DNA from: Gammaproteobacteria bacterium
GTDB lineage: Bacteria > Pseudomonadota > Gammaproteobacteria > Ga0077536
Reading direction: 5' to 3'
DNA: 64,000 bases
Assembly: GCA_021773835.1 (NCBI GenBank)
Contig: JAJFJQ010000062.1
Coordinates: 143,322-207,321 of the forward strand
The notes below the pieces were generated by a model. The model ran no database searches, was not told the DNA's origin, and worked only from the letters and a program-made list of their open reading frames with translations. Positions 28,601 through 37,023 of the stretch are shown piece after piece. Position 1 is the first letter of the stretch. Every line of letters starts with the position of its first letter. The position numbers and the translations under genes are program-made.

Positions 28601-29046
28601 TATTTTTCGAAGACGTACCCTTCTTGCAGCCGCCGGGCGCGAGCGCATTCTTCAATTTCCCGACAATCTCGGGACTGCCGAACAACGATGGCACCACAGT
28701 TGTATTTGGTGAAATCGGTCCCGGTGCGGTACCTGTGCTGAGTGGTCCGCTGACTGTTGGAGCGAATGGTTCGATCGATATCGGCGATCGCAACATGTTT
28801 ATTATTACTCGCGGCGCGGTAAACGGCGGTGCCGACTTAGTTAGCACAAATAGTATCTTCGAGATAATCGGTCTCGCGGCCGCTAACTTTTTCCAAATTC
28901 CAATCGTCAACGAATTCGGTGACGAAGTAGATAATGAAAATGAGCAAGAAGATGATGATTTGGCACTCGTCGACGAAGATGACGGTGGGGGAAATGACGG
29001 TGAGGTTTCACAGGAGGCTGGCGGTGAATCGTTGGAGTGCTCATGA
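25654..29046 (+). CDS. TpsA exoprotein, filamentous-haemagglutinin type (system 1)
   Basis: The 1130-residue protein has an extended signal peptide (about residues 1-37, ending LAFAGP) and the TPS secretion domain: VFNQPGATASVLNRV, then GQINANGRVFLVNPQGVYFAPGAKV, where NPQG stands in place of NPNG. The rest is Gly/Val/Asp/Asn-rich and fits a right-handed beta-helix. The C-terminus is strikingly acidic (about residues 1085-1125) and ends ECS, with the only visible Cys near the end. It would be exported by the upstream TpsB and either released or held at the surface. The start has a well-placed GGAG site. Its stop overlaps the FecR-domain gene. Confidence 0.93.
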   Translation: MNVRAFRLRPIAEFLRASAASRLGWGALASIPGLAFAGPTGESVVAGGAAISRPDATHTQIDQSTQSAVINWSTFSVDSDEFVVFNQPGATASVLNRVIGSQQSNILGQINANGRVFLVNPQGVYFAPGAKVDVGALTASVLDITNEDFMSGSYVFRRSPGAPDGVGVENAGEIKVGDGGYVVLAGDYANNTGVISARLGTVVLAAGSQMTMDLSDDGLVSFAVDEATVSGLAGVNNSGEIVADGGQVIMTAKVANDLVATAVNNDGLLQAHRIVEDGGEIYLSASGGDIVNAGTIDVAGASGQSGGEVSVLGDEDITLTAGSQINANGDGAGNGGVITVIADGKMAFRHDAEVTAVAGTSGERGGNIELSGNAVSVRGNIKVGNGGVLIDPRFAEINTTGVGGPSTIGVDKAVIESVLAYGGLFSLSASESISKTAAVTSITGAGSLRFFISDLDGDINLAGLEINIGGDFSVTAGVNIGDVNLGKITNADDVFLHAGALSGDITLNTGGIAAASNNLVLSAPGGNITVGTPALPGDVTLDGFSPLIDVDALGNFTVFGDVITTGSGSDTTLSINAQNVFANDLVAYAASGGNGTLNVNVGNDILIDDAIAGVGGSGSYGGGAFLNMFAARDFIGNDVEAYGETAAGVVVSVGRDFVFNELAAEVGTTISPGTGDASLNATAGRNGTIGALVVTGDGDATATVLVTGDLTVNTGDYQAGTGDAFGSLRFGNNGRFGRHTATAAGSAFIGFGEPTATSGNTALFTNAVVANGGTNDSIGVGVRNSIRTVGDGILAADNVFLRVSNTGTTLIDVKTRTPALLLQNTGLTPDVVIDNRAFIGPSAVNFSPGITTLLRSASFFATGPLAFNGGAFSAHRLAVAVTNGTATFNNSVFITGNNPFPVTPTDAALFTLMGNRGLTPPGHGPNVQIFAQNGINITNPFVVGGPSPFTKMFSNGPFMISGLTTTASNITTVFSPIDTTRPVFFEDVPFLQPPGASAFFNFPTISGLPNNDGTTVVFGEIGPGAVPVLSGPLTVGANGSIDIGDRNMFIITRGAVNGGADLVSTNSIFEIIGLAAANFFQIPIVNEFGDEVDNENEQEDDDLALVDEDDGGGNDGEVSQEAGGESLECS

Positions 29047-29708
29047 TGGACGTGTATAGCGATTTGAAGACACTCTTTCGATGCGCTTTGGTGGCATCGA
29101 TTTTTATTAGCACCCATGCATTTGCCGCGACGGAAGCCGGGAAGGTCTTAACGGTTGCGGGTCGAGCCGCGGCTGCTACCCAAGATGGCGATATCCGTAA
29201 TCTTGGCCGTGGCGGCGGGGTAAATTCGGGTGACACGGTTGTCACAAGTTCTAACAGCTATGTCAGGATGAAATTTATCGACGGTGCGTCGGTCATATTA
29301 CGGCCTAACTCAAGATTCCATATTGCGGAATATCAAGTCGCCGAAAAGGAAGAGGAAAACCGCAGCTTTTTCGATTTGGTCAAAGGTGGGTTTCGAGCGG
29401 TGACCGGGGCGATTGGCAAGCGTAATCGGCGCGGCTACCGGGTCAGAACCGCCGTCGCTACGATTGGTATTCGTGGCACGGACTACGAAATGCGAACCTG
29501 CAACGGTGATTGTGGCAACAATCCTAATGGCGATTATTACACCGTCCATGATGGCGGTATTTCCGTAGCAAATTCGGGTGGCGAGATTGAATTTCAGACT
29601 GGTGATTTCGGATATGTTAGCAATGCGGGTATGAGCCCGGTTCCTATTCCGCAAGCTGACGCCGATCCGCTCACGGCTGACCCCCTGCCGCCTGCTGCTT
29701 GCGAATAA
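29043..29708 (+). CDS. FecR-domain secreted/periplasmic protein
   Basis: From the ATG at 29043, which overlaps the TpsA stop as ATGA and follows GGAG by 6 nt, the product has about 221 residues. A signal peptide ends near AFAATEAGKV. The FecR domain (about residues 30-175) shows GGGVNSGDTVVTSSNSYVRM and DGASVILRPNSRF, then VRTAVATIGIRGTDYEM. There is no sigma factor or TonB receptor nearby, so this is not a classical FecR anti-sigma protein. FecR domains next to TPS exoproteins are more likely to act as surface or periplasmic partners. Three or four Cys in the DYEMRTCNGDCGNN segment and the C-terminus could form disulfides. Confidence 0.85.
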   Translation: MMDVYSDLKTLFRCALVASIFISTHAFAATEAGKVLTVAGRAAAATQDGDIRNLGRGGGVNSGDTVVTSSNSYVRMKFIDGASVILRPNSRFHIAEYQVAEKEEENRSFFDLVKGGFRAVTGAIGKRNRRGYRVRTAVATIGIRGTDYEMRTCNGDCGNNPNGDYYTVHDGGISVANSGGEIEFQTGDFGYVSNAGMSPVPIPQADADPLTADPLPPAACE

Positions 29709-29743
29709 GGCAATCGACTAGTTCAACTAGGGTTCTCTCGCCC

Positions 29744-30466
29744 ATGGAAATCCCGCTGCCGGCAGGGTACTCGTCGGCGACGCCCTTCGACCGAGCAACA
29801 CATAAACGCCTTGGCGTACCCCGAGACGCGGCAAAGTTCGCCCGTGTTTTAAACGTTATTTACGTCACTACCGTCGAATTTCCACGTGCTTGCCACGATT
29901 ACCCGATCGCATTTATCCGGGACGGCAGCGGCAACGTAGTGCCGGTGATTGTGACAGGCCTTGATGACCGCACTAACTTGTTTGTTGACGCGCAAGGGGT
30001 ATGGGCGAGCGATACCTATTGTCCGGCCTTTGTCCGACGATATCCGTTTTTTACTGTTACGATCGTCGATGGTTCAAAGGATCAGGCCTTGATCTGTGTA
30101 GATGAGAAAGTCCTATCTAAGGAAGCGCCGCATTTAGTCAATACGGCCGGTGAGCCAACGGATAAGTGGCGGGAAGTTGAGGTGTTGATCACCGAGATGG
30201 ATGCTGAGCAGCAAAATACTGCGAATTTTTGCACGGTTCTCGACGATCTTGATGTTCTTGAACCGTTTGAAGTTGATTTTCACCCGCGAGGAAAATCGCA
30301 GATCAGAGTCGCAGGTCTGCTCCGCGTCAATGAGCGGCGCCTGCGAGACATCAGCGAGGCCGACGTCATTGCACTCATGAGAAACGGACATCTCGCGCGT
30401 ATTTATGCCCATCTTTTGTCGTTCGAAAATTTCAATCGCCTACTAAATCGATATATCGCCCTCTAG
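29744..30466 (+). CDS. SapC-family protein
   Basis: The 240-residue product matches the SapC family (PF07277) in layout: an N-terminal LGVPRDAAKFARVLNVIYVTTVEFPRA block, YPIAFIRD, then CPAFVRRYPFF and a C-terminal DISEADVIALMRNGHLARIYAHLLS helix pair. The ATG at 29744 begins MEIPLP; in-frame codons upstream lack a ribosome binding site and would overlap the fecR-like gene. SapC proteins were first named in Campylobacter S-layer loci and recur near TonB receptors and amino-acid-modifying enzymes; the activity is unknown. No signal peptide is seen. It is probably the last gene of the TPS operon. Confidence 0.85.
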   Translation: MEIPLPAGYSSATPFDRATHKRLGVPRDAAKFARVLNVIYVTTVEFPRACHDYPIAFIRDGSGNVVPVIVTGLDDRTNLFVDAQGVWASDTYCPAFVRRYPFFTVTIVDGSKDQALICVDEKVLSKEAPHLVNTAGEPTDKWREVEVLITEMDAEQQNTANFCTVLDDLDVLEPFEVDFHPRGKSQIRVAGLLRVNERRLRDISEADVIALMRNGHLARIYAHLLSFENFNRLLNRYIAL

Positions 30467-30609
30467 GTCCTAGTGCCTGCGCTAAGCGACGATTACATTC
30501 GCTATCGAAGGTCGTTTCATTGGATAATTGCACGACCTCGCAAGATCGAGCGCTTGTTCCATCAAGCTTAAAGCGATCGTTTACGGATTAGTCGAAAGGT
30601 TTCTGACAT

Positions 30610-31698
30610 ATGGGTGTAGAAATAAAGCTGACCGATAACCAATTACCGGTCTCTCCCGTTTTCATTGATTTCCTGCTTCACGTCGTCGAGGACATTCCCT
30701 TTGAGGGCGCGCAGTGGGGTGATCAATTGAGTGAGGTCATGATCAATGACCAGCGGCGAATAATCGAGGACGCGCCTGAAAATGCCAAACGCGTTATGAC
30801 GCACCGACAAGGGCAAGAGGCAATCGCTCGTGCCTATCAGCTGCTATTGGCATTGCTTACCGGTGACGTTGATGCGATCAAAGATATCCAGTTGAAATTT
30901 CACTTTGTCAACGTGATCGGTATTCCCCGTAATGGAGGCTCTTATTTAACAAAGGAGCTATACCGTTCAATGGGCATCGATCCAACTCGCGTACCGAACG
31001 TTATCGCACACGACGGGTTTCCGGATGCGGGACCGTTTCGTTTTGAAAAAGGCGTGAACAGTTGGGTAACAAGCCTGCATACGATGGCTGAGTATCTCAC
31101 CATGATCGAGATCTATTTCGGCAAGAATAAGCCACACTCAGGAAAGATAGTTGTCCCGAAAAAATTACTAAAAGGAACTTACGCCGGCGGCTTCTTCCAC
31201 CGGATCCTGGGCCAGGCAGTGGAGAATATTTTAACCGTGCGCCATCCCGTCGCATCGTGCATCTCAACGTATGAGAAGTCCGGTGGATTTCCGGACGATG
31301 GCAAATTTGCGGTACGGGGCAATATCGAAGACTGGGTAAGGCGCGACTTGGTTTATACCGGGTCGGAACCCGAAGACATCGAAAAGATGGATTACTTCGA
31401 CGCCTATCTACGCTATTGGGAGCAGTATAATTACTATGTGGCAACCACGGGATTGAGCGCTAATCGGTCGATCAGTATTGTCGCTTATGACAAGGAAAGG
31501 ATGGAGGGTTTAATTAAATCGTTCTATTACCGATTCGGTAATATTAACCCCGAGCCCGAGGCGTTCGAGGTATTCGATAAACGTGACCGCCACCCCGATT
31601 GGTTTGCGAAAGCGGAGCCGGTGATCAAACGCGTAGCCGAGGTGTGGGCAACCGTCGGGCTAGCTTTTCCCCTCGAAGAAGTGATGGAAGGATGGTAG
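30610..31698 (+). CDS. PAPS-dependent sulfotransferase family protein
   Basis: The 362-residue protein contains the two phosphosulfate-binding signatures of sulfotransferases: a P-loop-like 5'-PSB GIPRNGGSYLTKEL (residues 104-117) and a 3'-PB ILTVRHPVASCIS, with R211 and S219 in the right spacing. About 100 residues precede the fold and do not resemble anything I recognise. It would transfer sulfate from PAPS to a hydroxyl or amine. Its location between the TPS operon and ffh, with 143 nt upstream, suggests it belongs to the surface cassette. The substrate could be a glycan laid down by the two glycosyltransferases, but this is inference. AAGG precedes the ATG by about 10 nt. Confidence 0.78.
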   Translation: MGVEIKLTDNQLPVSPVFIDFLLHVVEDIPFEGAQWGDQLSEVMINDQRRIIEDAPENAKRVMTHRQGQEAIARAYQLLLALLTGDVDAIKDIQLKFHFVNVIGIPRNGGSYLTKELYRSMGIDPTRVPNVIAHDGFPDAGPFRFEKGVNSWVTSLHTMAEYLTMIEIYFGKNKPHSGKIVVPKKLLKGTYAGGFFHRILGQAVENILTVRHPVASCISTYEKSGGFPDDGKFAVRGNIEDWVRRDLVYTGSEPEDIEKMDYFDAYLRYWEQYNYYVATTGLSANRSISIVAYDKERMEGLIKSFYYRFGNINPEPEAFEVFDKRDRHPDWFAKAEPVIKRVAEVWATVGLAFPLEEVMEGW

Positions 31699-31742
31699 CT
31701 TTCCTGACTCGAACTAAGCAATTTTCTATTCGGTAGTAGACT

Positions 31743-33104
31743 ATGTTTTCAAATCTCACTGAGCGGCTCACGAGTGTTGTAAAAGACCTTAGGGGTCGTG
31801 CCCGCTTAAGCGAAGAGCATATCGATTCGGCGCTTCGCGATGTTCGTATGGCTATGCTCGAAGGCGACGTTGCGTTACCCATAGTCAAGGACTTCATCGA
31901 ACAAGTTAGAGTCCGCGCCCTCGGCGAAGAGGTGATTGGGACATTGACGCCCGGGCAGGCTCTGATCCGTGTCGTACGCGACGAATTAACCCATCTTATG
32001 GGCGATTCGAATGCGAGTTTGAACTTCGCCGCTGAGCCGCCGGTCGTAATTTTGATGGCTGGGCTCCAGGGTGCTGGTAAAACGACGACGACGGCGAAGC
32101 TCGCGCGCCACCTCGCGGAAGTCCAGAAAAAGAAAGTCGCCGTGGTGAGTTGTGATGTCTATCGACCCGCGGCGATTGAGCAGCTAGCGGTGTTGGCTGC
32201 GGAGATCGGGGTCGAATGTTACCCAAGTGAGGTAGATGCAAAGCCGGAAGCTATTGCGACCGCTGCATTGCAGCAAGCGCGCAAAGCGTTCGCCGATGTC
32301 TTAATAATTGATACGGCCGGACGCCTTGCCATCGATGACGAGATGATGCGCGAAATTGCGGACCTGCACGCTGCCGTGCAGGCCCACGAAACCTTATTCG
32401 TGGTCGATGCGATGATGGGCCAAGATGCCGTAAACACGGCGAAGGCGTTTGACCAAACGCTGCCGTTGACCGGTATCGTATTGACCAAGGCCGACGGGGA
32501 CGCCCGCGGTGGCGCGGCCCTGTCGGTGCGGCAGATTACGGGCAAGCCGATAAAATTTGTCGGTGTTGGCGAGAAGATTGATGCGCTCGAACCATTTCAC
32601 CCGGATCGCATGGCGTCACGGATCCTGGGGATGGGCGATGTCTTAAGTCTTATTGAGGAAGTCGAACAAAAGGTCGACAAAGACCAAGCCGAGAAAGTCG
32701 CGCGTAAACTAAAAAAAGGCAAGGGCTTTGATTTACAAGATTTTCGCGACCAATTGGTGCAAATGCAAAACATGGGTGGCTTGTCTTCGATGATTAACAA
32801 GCTACCAGGGACGTCTGAATTACCGGACCATGTAAAAGAGAACGTGAACGACAAGGAGCTACAAAAGCTTGGCTCAATAATCGATTCAATGACACTCCAA
32901 GAACGGCAATACCCGGCGATTGTGAAGTCATCCCGAAAAAAGAGAATCGCGGCGGGATCCGGAACGCAGGTTCAGGATGTCAACCGGCTACTGAAGCAAT
33001 TTAATCAAATGCAGAAGATGATGAAAAAGATGTCAAAAAAAGGCGGGATGAAAAATTTAATGCGCGGCATGGGTGGTCGCATGCCGCCGGGCATGACATT
33101 CTAA
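31743..33104 (+). CDS. ffh: Signal recognition particle protein Ffh
   Basis: The 453-residue protein has the N domain, the G domain with GLQGAGKTTTTAKLA (G1), DTAGRLAID (G3) and TKADGDARGG (G4), and a methionine-rich M domain ending in QMQKMMKKMSKKGGMKNLM. With 4.5S RNA it delivers nascent inner-membrane proteins to FtsY. rpsP, which often follows ffh, is absent; the next gene is a malic enzyme. Confidence 0.98.
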   Translation: MFSNLTERLTSVVKDLRGRARLSEEHIDSALRDVRMAMLEGDVALPIVKDFIEQVRVRALGEEVIGTLTPGQALIRVVRDELTHLMGDSNASLNFAAEPPVVILMAGLQGAGKTTTTAKLARHLAEVQKKKVAVVSCDVYRPAAIEQLAVLAAEIGVECYPSEVDAKPEAIATAALQQARKAFADVLIIDTAGRLAIDDEMMREIADLHAAVQAHETLFVVDAMMGQDAVNTAKAFDQTLPLTGIVLTKADGDARGGAALSVRQITGKPIKFVGVGEKIDALEPFHPDRMASRILGMGDVLSLIEEVEQKVDKDQAEKVARKLKKGKGFDLQDFRDQLVQMQNMGGLSSMINKLPGTSELPDHVKENVNDKELQKLGSIIDSMTLQERQYPAIVKSSRKKRIAAGSGTQVQDVNRLLKQFNQMQKMMKKMSKKGGMKNLMRGMGGRMPPGMTF

Positions 33105-33159
33105 TTGCCACCTAATGCCACGCTGCCTTTAGGCTATAGCCACGGAACGAATTCCTAAT

Positions 33160-35466
33160 ATGGACGATGAACTGATCACCAGTGCGCTTGAGTATCACTC
33201 CAATCCGCGTCCTGGGAAAATCGAAGTTTCGGCGACCAAACCGCTCGCGAACCAGCGCGATCTCGCGTTGGCCTATTCCCCCGGAGTCGCGGCTCCTTGT
33301 GAGCTTATCGCCGAAGATCCTGCATGCGCTGCACAGTTTACCGCTAGGGCGAATCTCGTTGCCGTGGTCACCAACGGCAGTGCGGTCCTTGGATTGGGGA
33401 ATATCGGACCGTTGGCAGCAAAGCCGGTCATGGAAGGTAAGGGTGTCTTGTTTAAGAAGTTTTCCGGAATCGACGTTTTTGATATCGAGATCAACGAATC
33501 GGATCCGGATCGCCTTGTCGACATCATCGCGAGTTTGGAGCCAACCTTTGGCGGTATAAATCTAGAAGACATCAAGTCGCCGGAATGTTTCTATATTGAG
33601 CGGGAACTCAGAAAACGGGTAAAGATCCCGATCTTTCATGACGACCAACACGGCACCGCTATTATCACGACAGCAGCGATAAAGAATGCGCTGCGGATCG
33701 TAGACAAGGACATCGATAGTGTTCGTTTAGTGACCTCGGGCGCGGGTGCCGCCGCGATCGCTTGCGTTAAATTGCTGGAGTCGATTGGGCTGAGGCGCAG
33801 CAACGTCATACTTGTCGACCGATCCGGTGTGGTCTACAAGGGTCGCGATGGGGACCATATGGATGCGCACAAAGCAGACTATGCCTGCGAGACCCAGGCA
33901 CGAACCTTAGCTGACGCGATCCACGGCGCTGACATTTTTCTCGGACTGTCTGCGCCAGGGGTATTGACTGGGGAGATGGTTAAACAGATGGCTGAGCGGC
34001 CGATAATTCTCGCGCTCGCCAATCCGACGCCAGAGATCATGCCCGAAGAAGCGCGCTTGGCGCGCAGCGATGCGATCATCGCGACCGGTCGTTCGGATTA
34101 TCCGAATCAGGTCAACAACGTGCTCTGCTTTCCATATCTCTTCCGCGGCGCCTTGGACGTTGGCGCGACGGAGATCAATGAGGCGATGAAGATCGCGTGT
34201 GTCGACGCGCTAGCAGAATTAACCACACATGAAGCGTCAGAGCTTGTACTGGCGGCGTACAGCGGTGAAGACCTTAAATTTGGCCCGGAATACGTGATAC
34301 CGAAGCCATTCGATCCGCGTCTGGTCTCTATGCTCGCGCCCGCGGTGGCGAAAGCGGCGATGGATAGTGGCGTCGCGACCCGGCCGCTCGCCGATTTGGA
34401 CGCCTATCGTCAAGAAATGACCAAGCACGTCTTTCAATCCGTATTACTGATGAAGCCGCTATACGACCGTGCTAAATCAGAACTAAAACGACTTGTCTAT
34501 GCCGACGGCGAAGAGCCGACAGTGTTGCGCGCGGTTCAGACGGTCGTCGACGATGGATTGGCCAAGCCGATACTCGTAGGGCGTCCAACGGTGATAAAGC
34601 GACGGATCGAGCAGCTCGGATTGCGCCTCCAATCGAAACGTGATTTCGACGTGGTGAACCCGGAGTCTGATCGGCGGTTCCGGGACTACTCTGAAGCGTA
34701 TTTTCAGATAATGAAGCGCCAAGGTGTTTCGCTCAAAGACGCTCGCCTAACGGTACGCACGAACCCAACAGTGATAGCGGGATTATTGGTAAAGCGCGGT
34801 GAAGCCGATGCGATGCTGTGCGGCATGTACGGCCACTTTCAAGATCATTTAGATCAACTTATCGCGATCCTGGGTAAGCGACATGATGTTCGTAGCGCCG
34901 CAACCCTGAACGTATTGGTGTTGCGTAAAGGGACGTTTTTCATCTGTGATACCTACGTCAACGACGCACCTAGCGCGGAAATCATTGCGGAAATGACGCT
35001 TATGACGGTCGATCGGGTGAAGCGATTTGGGATCACGCCGAAGGTTGCCCTCTTGGCCGCGTCAAATTTTGGAACGCGTAAATGTGAATCCGCGATTCGA
35101 ATGCGCGACGCATTATCTTTAATTCAGCAAGCGGCTCCCGATCTCGAGATAGATGGCGAGATGCGGGCCGATGCCGCTTTGGTCCCCGCGATCAGGGATG
35201 CGATTTTCAAAGACTCTCATTTGCAGGGTCAAGCGAATGTTTTGATTATGCCGAGCGTCGATGCGGCTAATATCGCGATGAATTTGTTGACGGTATTAGG
35301 GGAGGGCGTTGCAGTCGGTCCAATCACCCTAGGGCTCGAACGACCGGCCCATATCCTTACGCCATCAGCGACGGTTCGGCGCATAATCAACATGAGTACG
35401 CTCGCGGTTGTCGATGCACAACTAGAGTCTGCCGCTAGTGAGAGTATCGAACTGCGGAATCGGTGA
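33160..35466 (+). CDS. maeB: NADP-dependent malic enzyme with phosphotransacetylase-like C-terminal domain (MaeB type)
   Basis: The 768-residue protein is a two-domain fusion. Residues about 1-390 form the malic enzyme, with [13 protein letters not shown], the HDDQHGTAI metal-binding segment and the Rossmann motif [13 protein letters not shown]. Residues about 425-768 are phosphate-acetyltransferase-like and in MaeB proteins act as a regulatory domain sensing acetyl-CoA rather than as an enzyme. The reaction is malate to pyruvate plus CO2 with NADP reduction, supplying NADPH and anaplerotic flux. It converges on dsbB. Confidence 0.95.
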   Translation: MDDELITSALEYHSNPRPGKIEVSATKPLANQRDLALAYSPGVAAPCELIAEDPACAAQFTARANLVAVVTNGSAVLGLGNIGPLAAKPVMEGKGVLFKKFSGIDVFDIEINESDPDRLVDIIASLEPTFGGINLEDIKSPECFYIERELRKRVKIPIFHDDQHGTAIITTAAIKNALRIVDKDIDSVRLVTSGAGAAAIACVKLLESIGLRRSNVILVDRSGVVYKGRDGDHMDAHKADYACETQARTLADAIHGADIFLGLSAPGVLTGEMVKQMAERPIILALANPTPEIMPEEARLARSDAIIATGRSDYPNQVNNVLCFPYLFRGALDVGATEINEAMKIACVDALAELTTHEASELVLAAYSGEDLKFGPEYVIPKPFDPRLVSMLAPAVAKAAMDSGVATRPLADLDAYRQEMTKHVFQSVLLMKPLYDRAKSELKRLVYADGEEPTVLRAVQTVVDDGLAKPILVGRPTVIKRRIEQLGLRLQSKRDFDVVNPESDRRFRDYSEAYFQIMKRQGVSLKDARLTVRTNPTVIAGLLVKRGEADAMLCGMYGHFQDHLDQLIAILGKRHDVRSAATLNVLVLRKGTFFICDTYVNDAPSAEIIAEMTLMTVDRVKRFGITPKVALLAASNFGTRKCESAIRMRDALSLIQQAAPDLEIDGEMRADAALVPAIRDAIFKDSHLQGQANVLIMPSVDAANIAMNLLTVLGEGVAVGPITLGLERPAHILTPSATVRRIINMSTLAVVDAQLESAASESIELRNR

Positions 35467-35491
35467 GGTGTCGGGAGTTACGGTGTCGCGC

Positions 35492-35995
35492 TTACAATTC
35501 CGTGTCGCGCTTGTTAGCCATTAATTGCCACATTGCGGCTAAAAATATCGCGAGAAAGCAGGCCAGAGACCACTCTGCAATAGAGAACGACAAAAAGGTC
35601 CAGGATACTTCAGCACAATCGCCGGTTCCCTTTAGTGTCTTTTCGATAGTTTCGAGCAATGGGTACATGTCCAACATAAACTCGAGCCCGGGGCCGCATT
35701 CCGGCACCAGCTCCGGTGGCAGGTGCTGCAACCATGTCTGGCGCGCAGCGATCCCGGCCCCAAGTCCGGCAAAGATTGCCACGGTGACGCAATAGATCAT
35801 TCCCATTACGCGTGCGGGGCCGTGCACAGTCGCGGCGAGCGCGATGACAATAATGGCCATATAGCAAAGCCGTTGAAAGATACACATCGGACATGGCAGA
35901 AGGTCTTGGTAGAACTCTAAGTAATAGCCATACCCGAGTAGGCTTGTGCAACCGATTGCCATCAGAAGAAAAAATACGCGGTTTGAAATCGTCAT
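35492..35995 (-). CDS. dsbB: Disulfide bond formation protein DsbB
   Basis: The 167-residue inner-membrane protein has four helices. The first periplasmic loop contains the CxxC pair C35-C38 (LPCPMC), and the second loop contains the second cysteine pair (PECGPG and GDCAEVSW). DsbB reoxidises DsbA and passes electrons to ubiquinone. It sits 23 nt behind the YheT-type hydrolase at the end of the sdh run and may be read through from it. Confidence 0.95.
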   Translation of the reverse strand: MTISNRVFFLLMAIGCTSLLGYGYYLEFYQDLLPCPMCIFQRLCYMAIIVIALAATVHGPARVMGMIYCVTVAIFAGLGAGIAARQTWLQHLPPELVPECGPGLEFMLDMYPLLETIEKTLKGTGDCAEVSWTFLSFSIAEWSLACFLAIFLAAMWQLMANKRDTEL

Positions 35996-36018
35996 ATTCA
36001 GCGCTCAATGTAAGTCAG

Positions 36019-37023
36019 TCATGGTCCATCACTACAGTTTCGATCAAACCATGCCATAAGACGGTCGTCGATCCAATATTGCGGATTAAGTGGATTACGT
36101 CCACCGACGAAACCGACGTGTCCACCGCGTTCGGTCAAGATCATCTCAGTACAATGTGATAATTCATCGTCCGTTGGGATTGCTTCGGCAGATAGAAACG
36201 GATCGTCACTCGAATGAATAATTAAGGTAGGAGTGGTAATGGACTCTAGATACTGTCGACAACTTGAACGGGAATAGTACTCATCGACATTCGCAAATCC
36301 ATGTAGCGGCGCCGTGATGTTGTTATCGAACGACCAAAAGTCGTTCCAGTGTGACAGTTCATTGAGCGCGATTGGCGACGGCCTTGTAGAGAATTTAACG
36401 CGGAGTTTATTTTGTAGGCTGCGCACAAGATGGTGCTGATAGAGTTTTGACAGTCCCTGGTTTAGGCGACTGGCAGCGGCGGCAAGATCAAACGGCACCG
36501 AGACGGCTGCGGCTGCGGAAAGTTCTGAGCTTCTGGCAGACTCCCCCAAATACTTTAGCAGTACATTCCCGCCAAGCGAGTAGCCGACCGCCATGATGGG
36601 GCGATTAGGATGTCGTTGCACAAGCGTCCGGAGGAGAAACTCCAAATCCCCGGTATCGCCCGAGTGATAACTCCTGTCGAGGCGATTAGGCTGGCCGCTG
36701 CAGCCCCGGAACTGCATTAGGACTCCGCCCCAGCCGCGTCGCTCGATCCGTTCCAGAATTGCGCCCACATATTTAGAATAAAACGAGCCTTCCAGGCCAT
36801 GTAGCACCACGATGATTGGTCCCGCAGTAGCGCCTACCCAGTGAAGATCAATAAAATCACCGTCGGCTAATTCGAGTCGCTCAGTTCGGGTCGTTACCGG
36901 TGCACGCCGTCTCACCAGTGCCGCCCATAAGGTTGGCAAATGTGGGCCCGGTAGCCACCACGCCGGCCTGAATGAGGTCATTTCGTTGGAGATTGATCTA
37001 TTGACCTTCGGCCGACGGATCAA
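36019..37023 (-). CDS. yheT: YheT-type alpha/beta hydrolase (UPF0017 family)
   Basis: The 334-residue product has the family opening FRPAWWLPGPHLPTLWAAL, the oxyanion block VVLHGLEGS, nucleophile elbow GYSLGGN, an acid in HSSDDPF and the catalytic His in ERGGHVGFVGG, so the triad is intact. These hydrolases act on ester or acyl substrates that are not well defined in bacteria. The start at 37023 overlaps the ygfZ stop as ATGA; an internal ATG at 36981 fits the family N-terminus equally well but has no ribosome binding site. Confidence 0.9.
   Translation of the reverse strand: MIRRPKVNRSISNEMTSFRPAWWLPGPHLPTLWAALVRRRAPVTTRTERLELADGDFIDLHWVGATAGPIIVVLHGLEGSFYSKYVGAILERIERRGWGGVLMQFRGCSGQPNRLDRSYHSGDTGDLEFLLRTLVQRHPNRPIMAVGYSLGGNVLLKYLGESARSSELSAAAAVSVPFDLAAAASRLNQGLSKLYQHHLVRSLQNKLRVKFSTRPSPIALNELSHWNDFWSFDNNITAPLHGFANVDEYYSRSSCRQYLESITTPTLIIHSSDDPFLSAEAIPTDDELSHCTEMILTERGGHVGFVGGRNPLNPQYWIDDRLMAWFDRNCSDGP

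Noticed and set aside
29043..29708. FecR as an anti-sigma/iron-uptake regulator
   Set aside because: No ECF sigma factor or TonB-dependent receptor adjoins it, it has a cleavable signal peptide, and no cytoplasmic N-terminal anti-sigma segment is visible.
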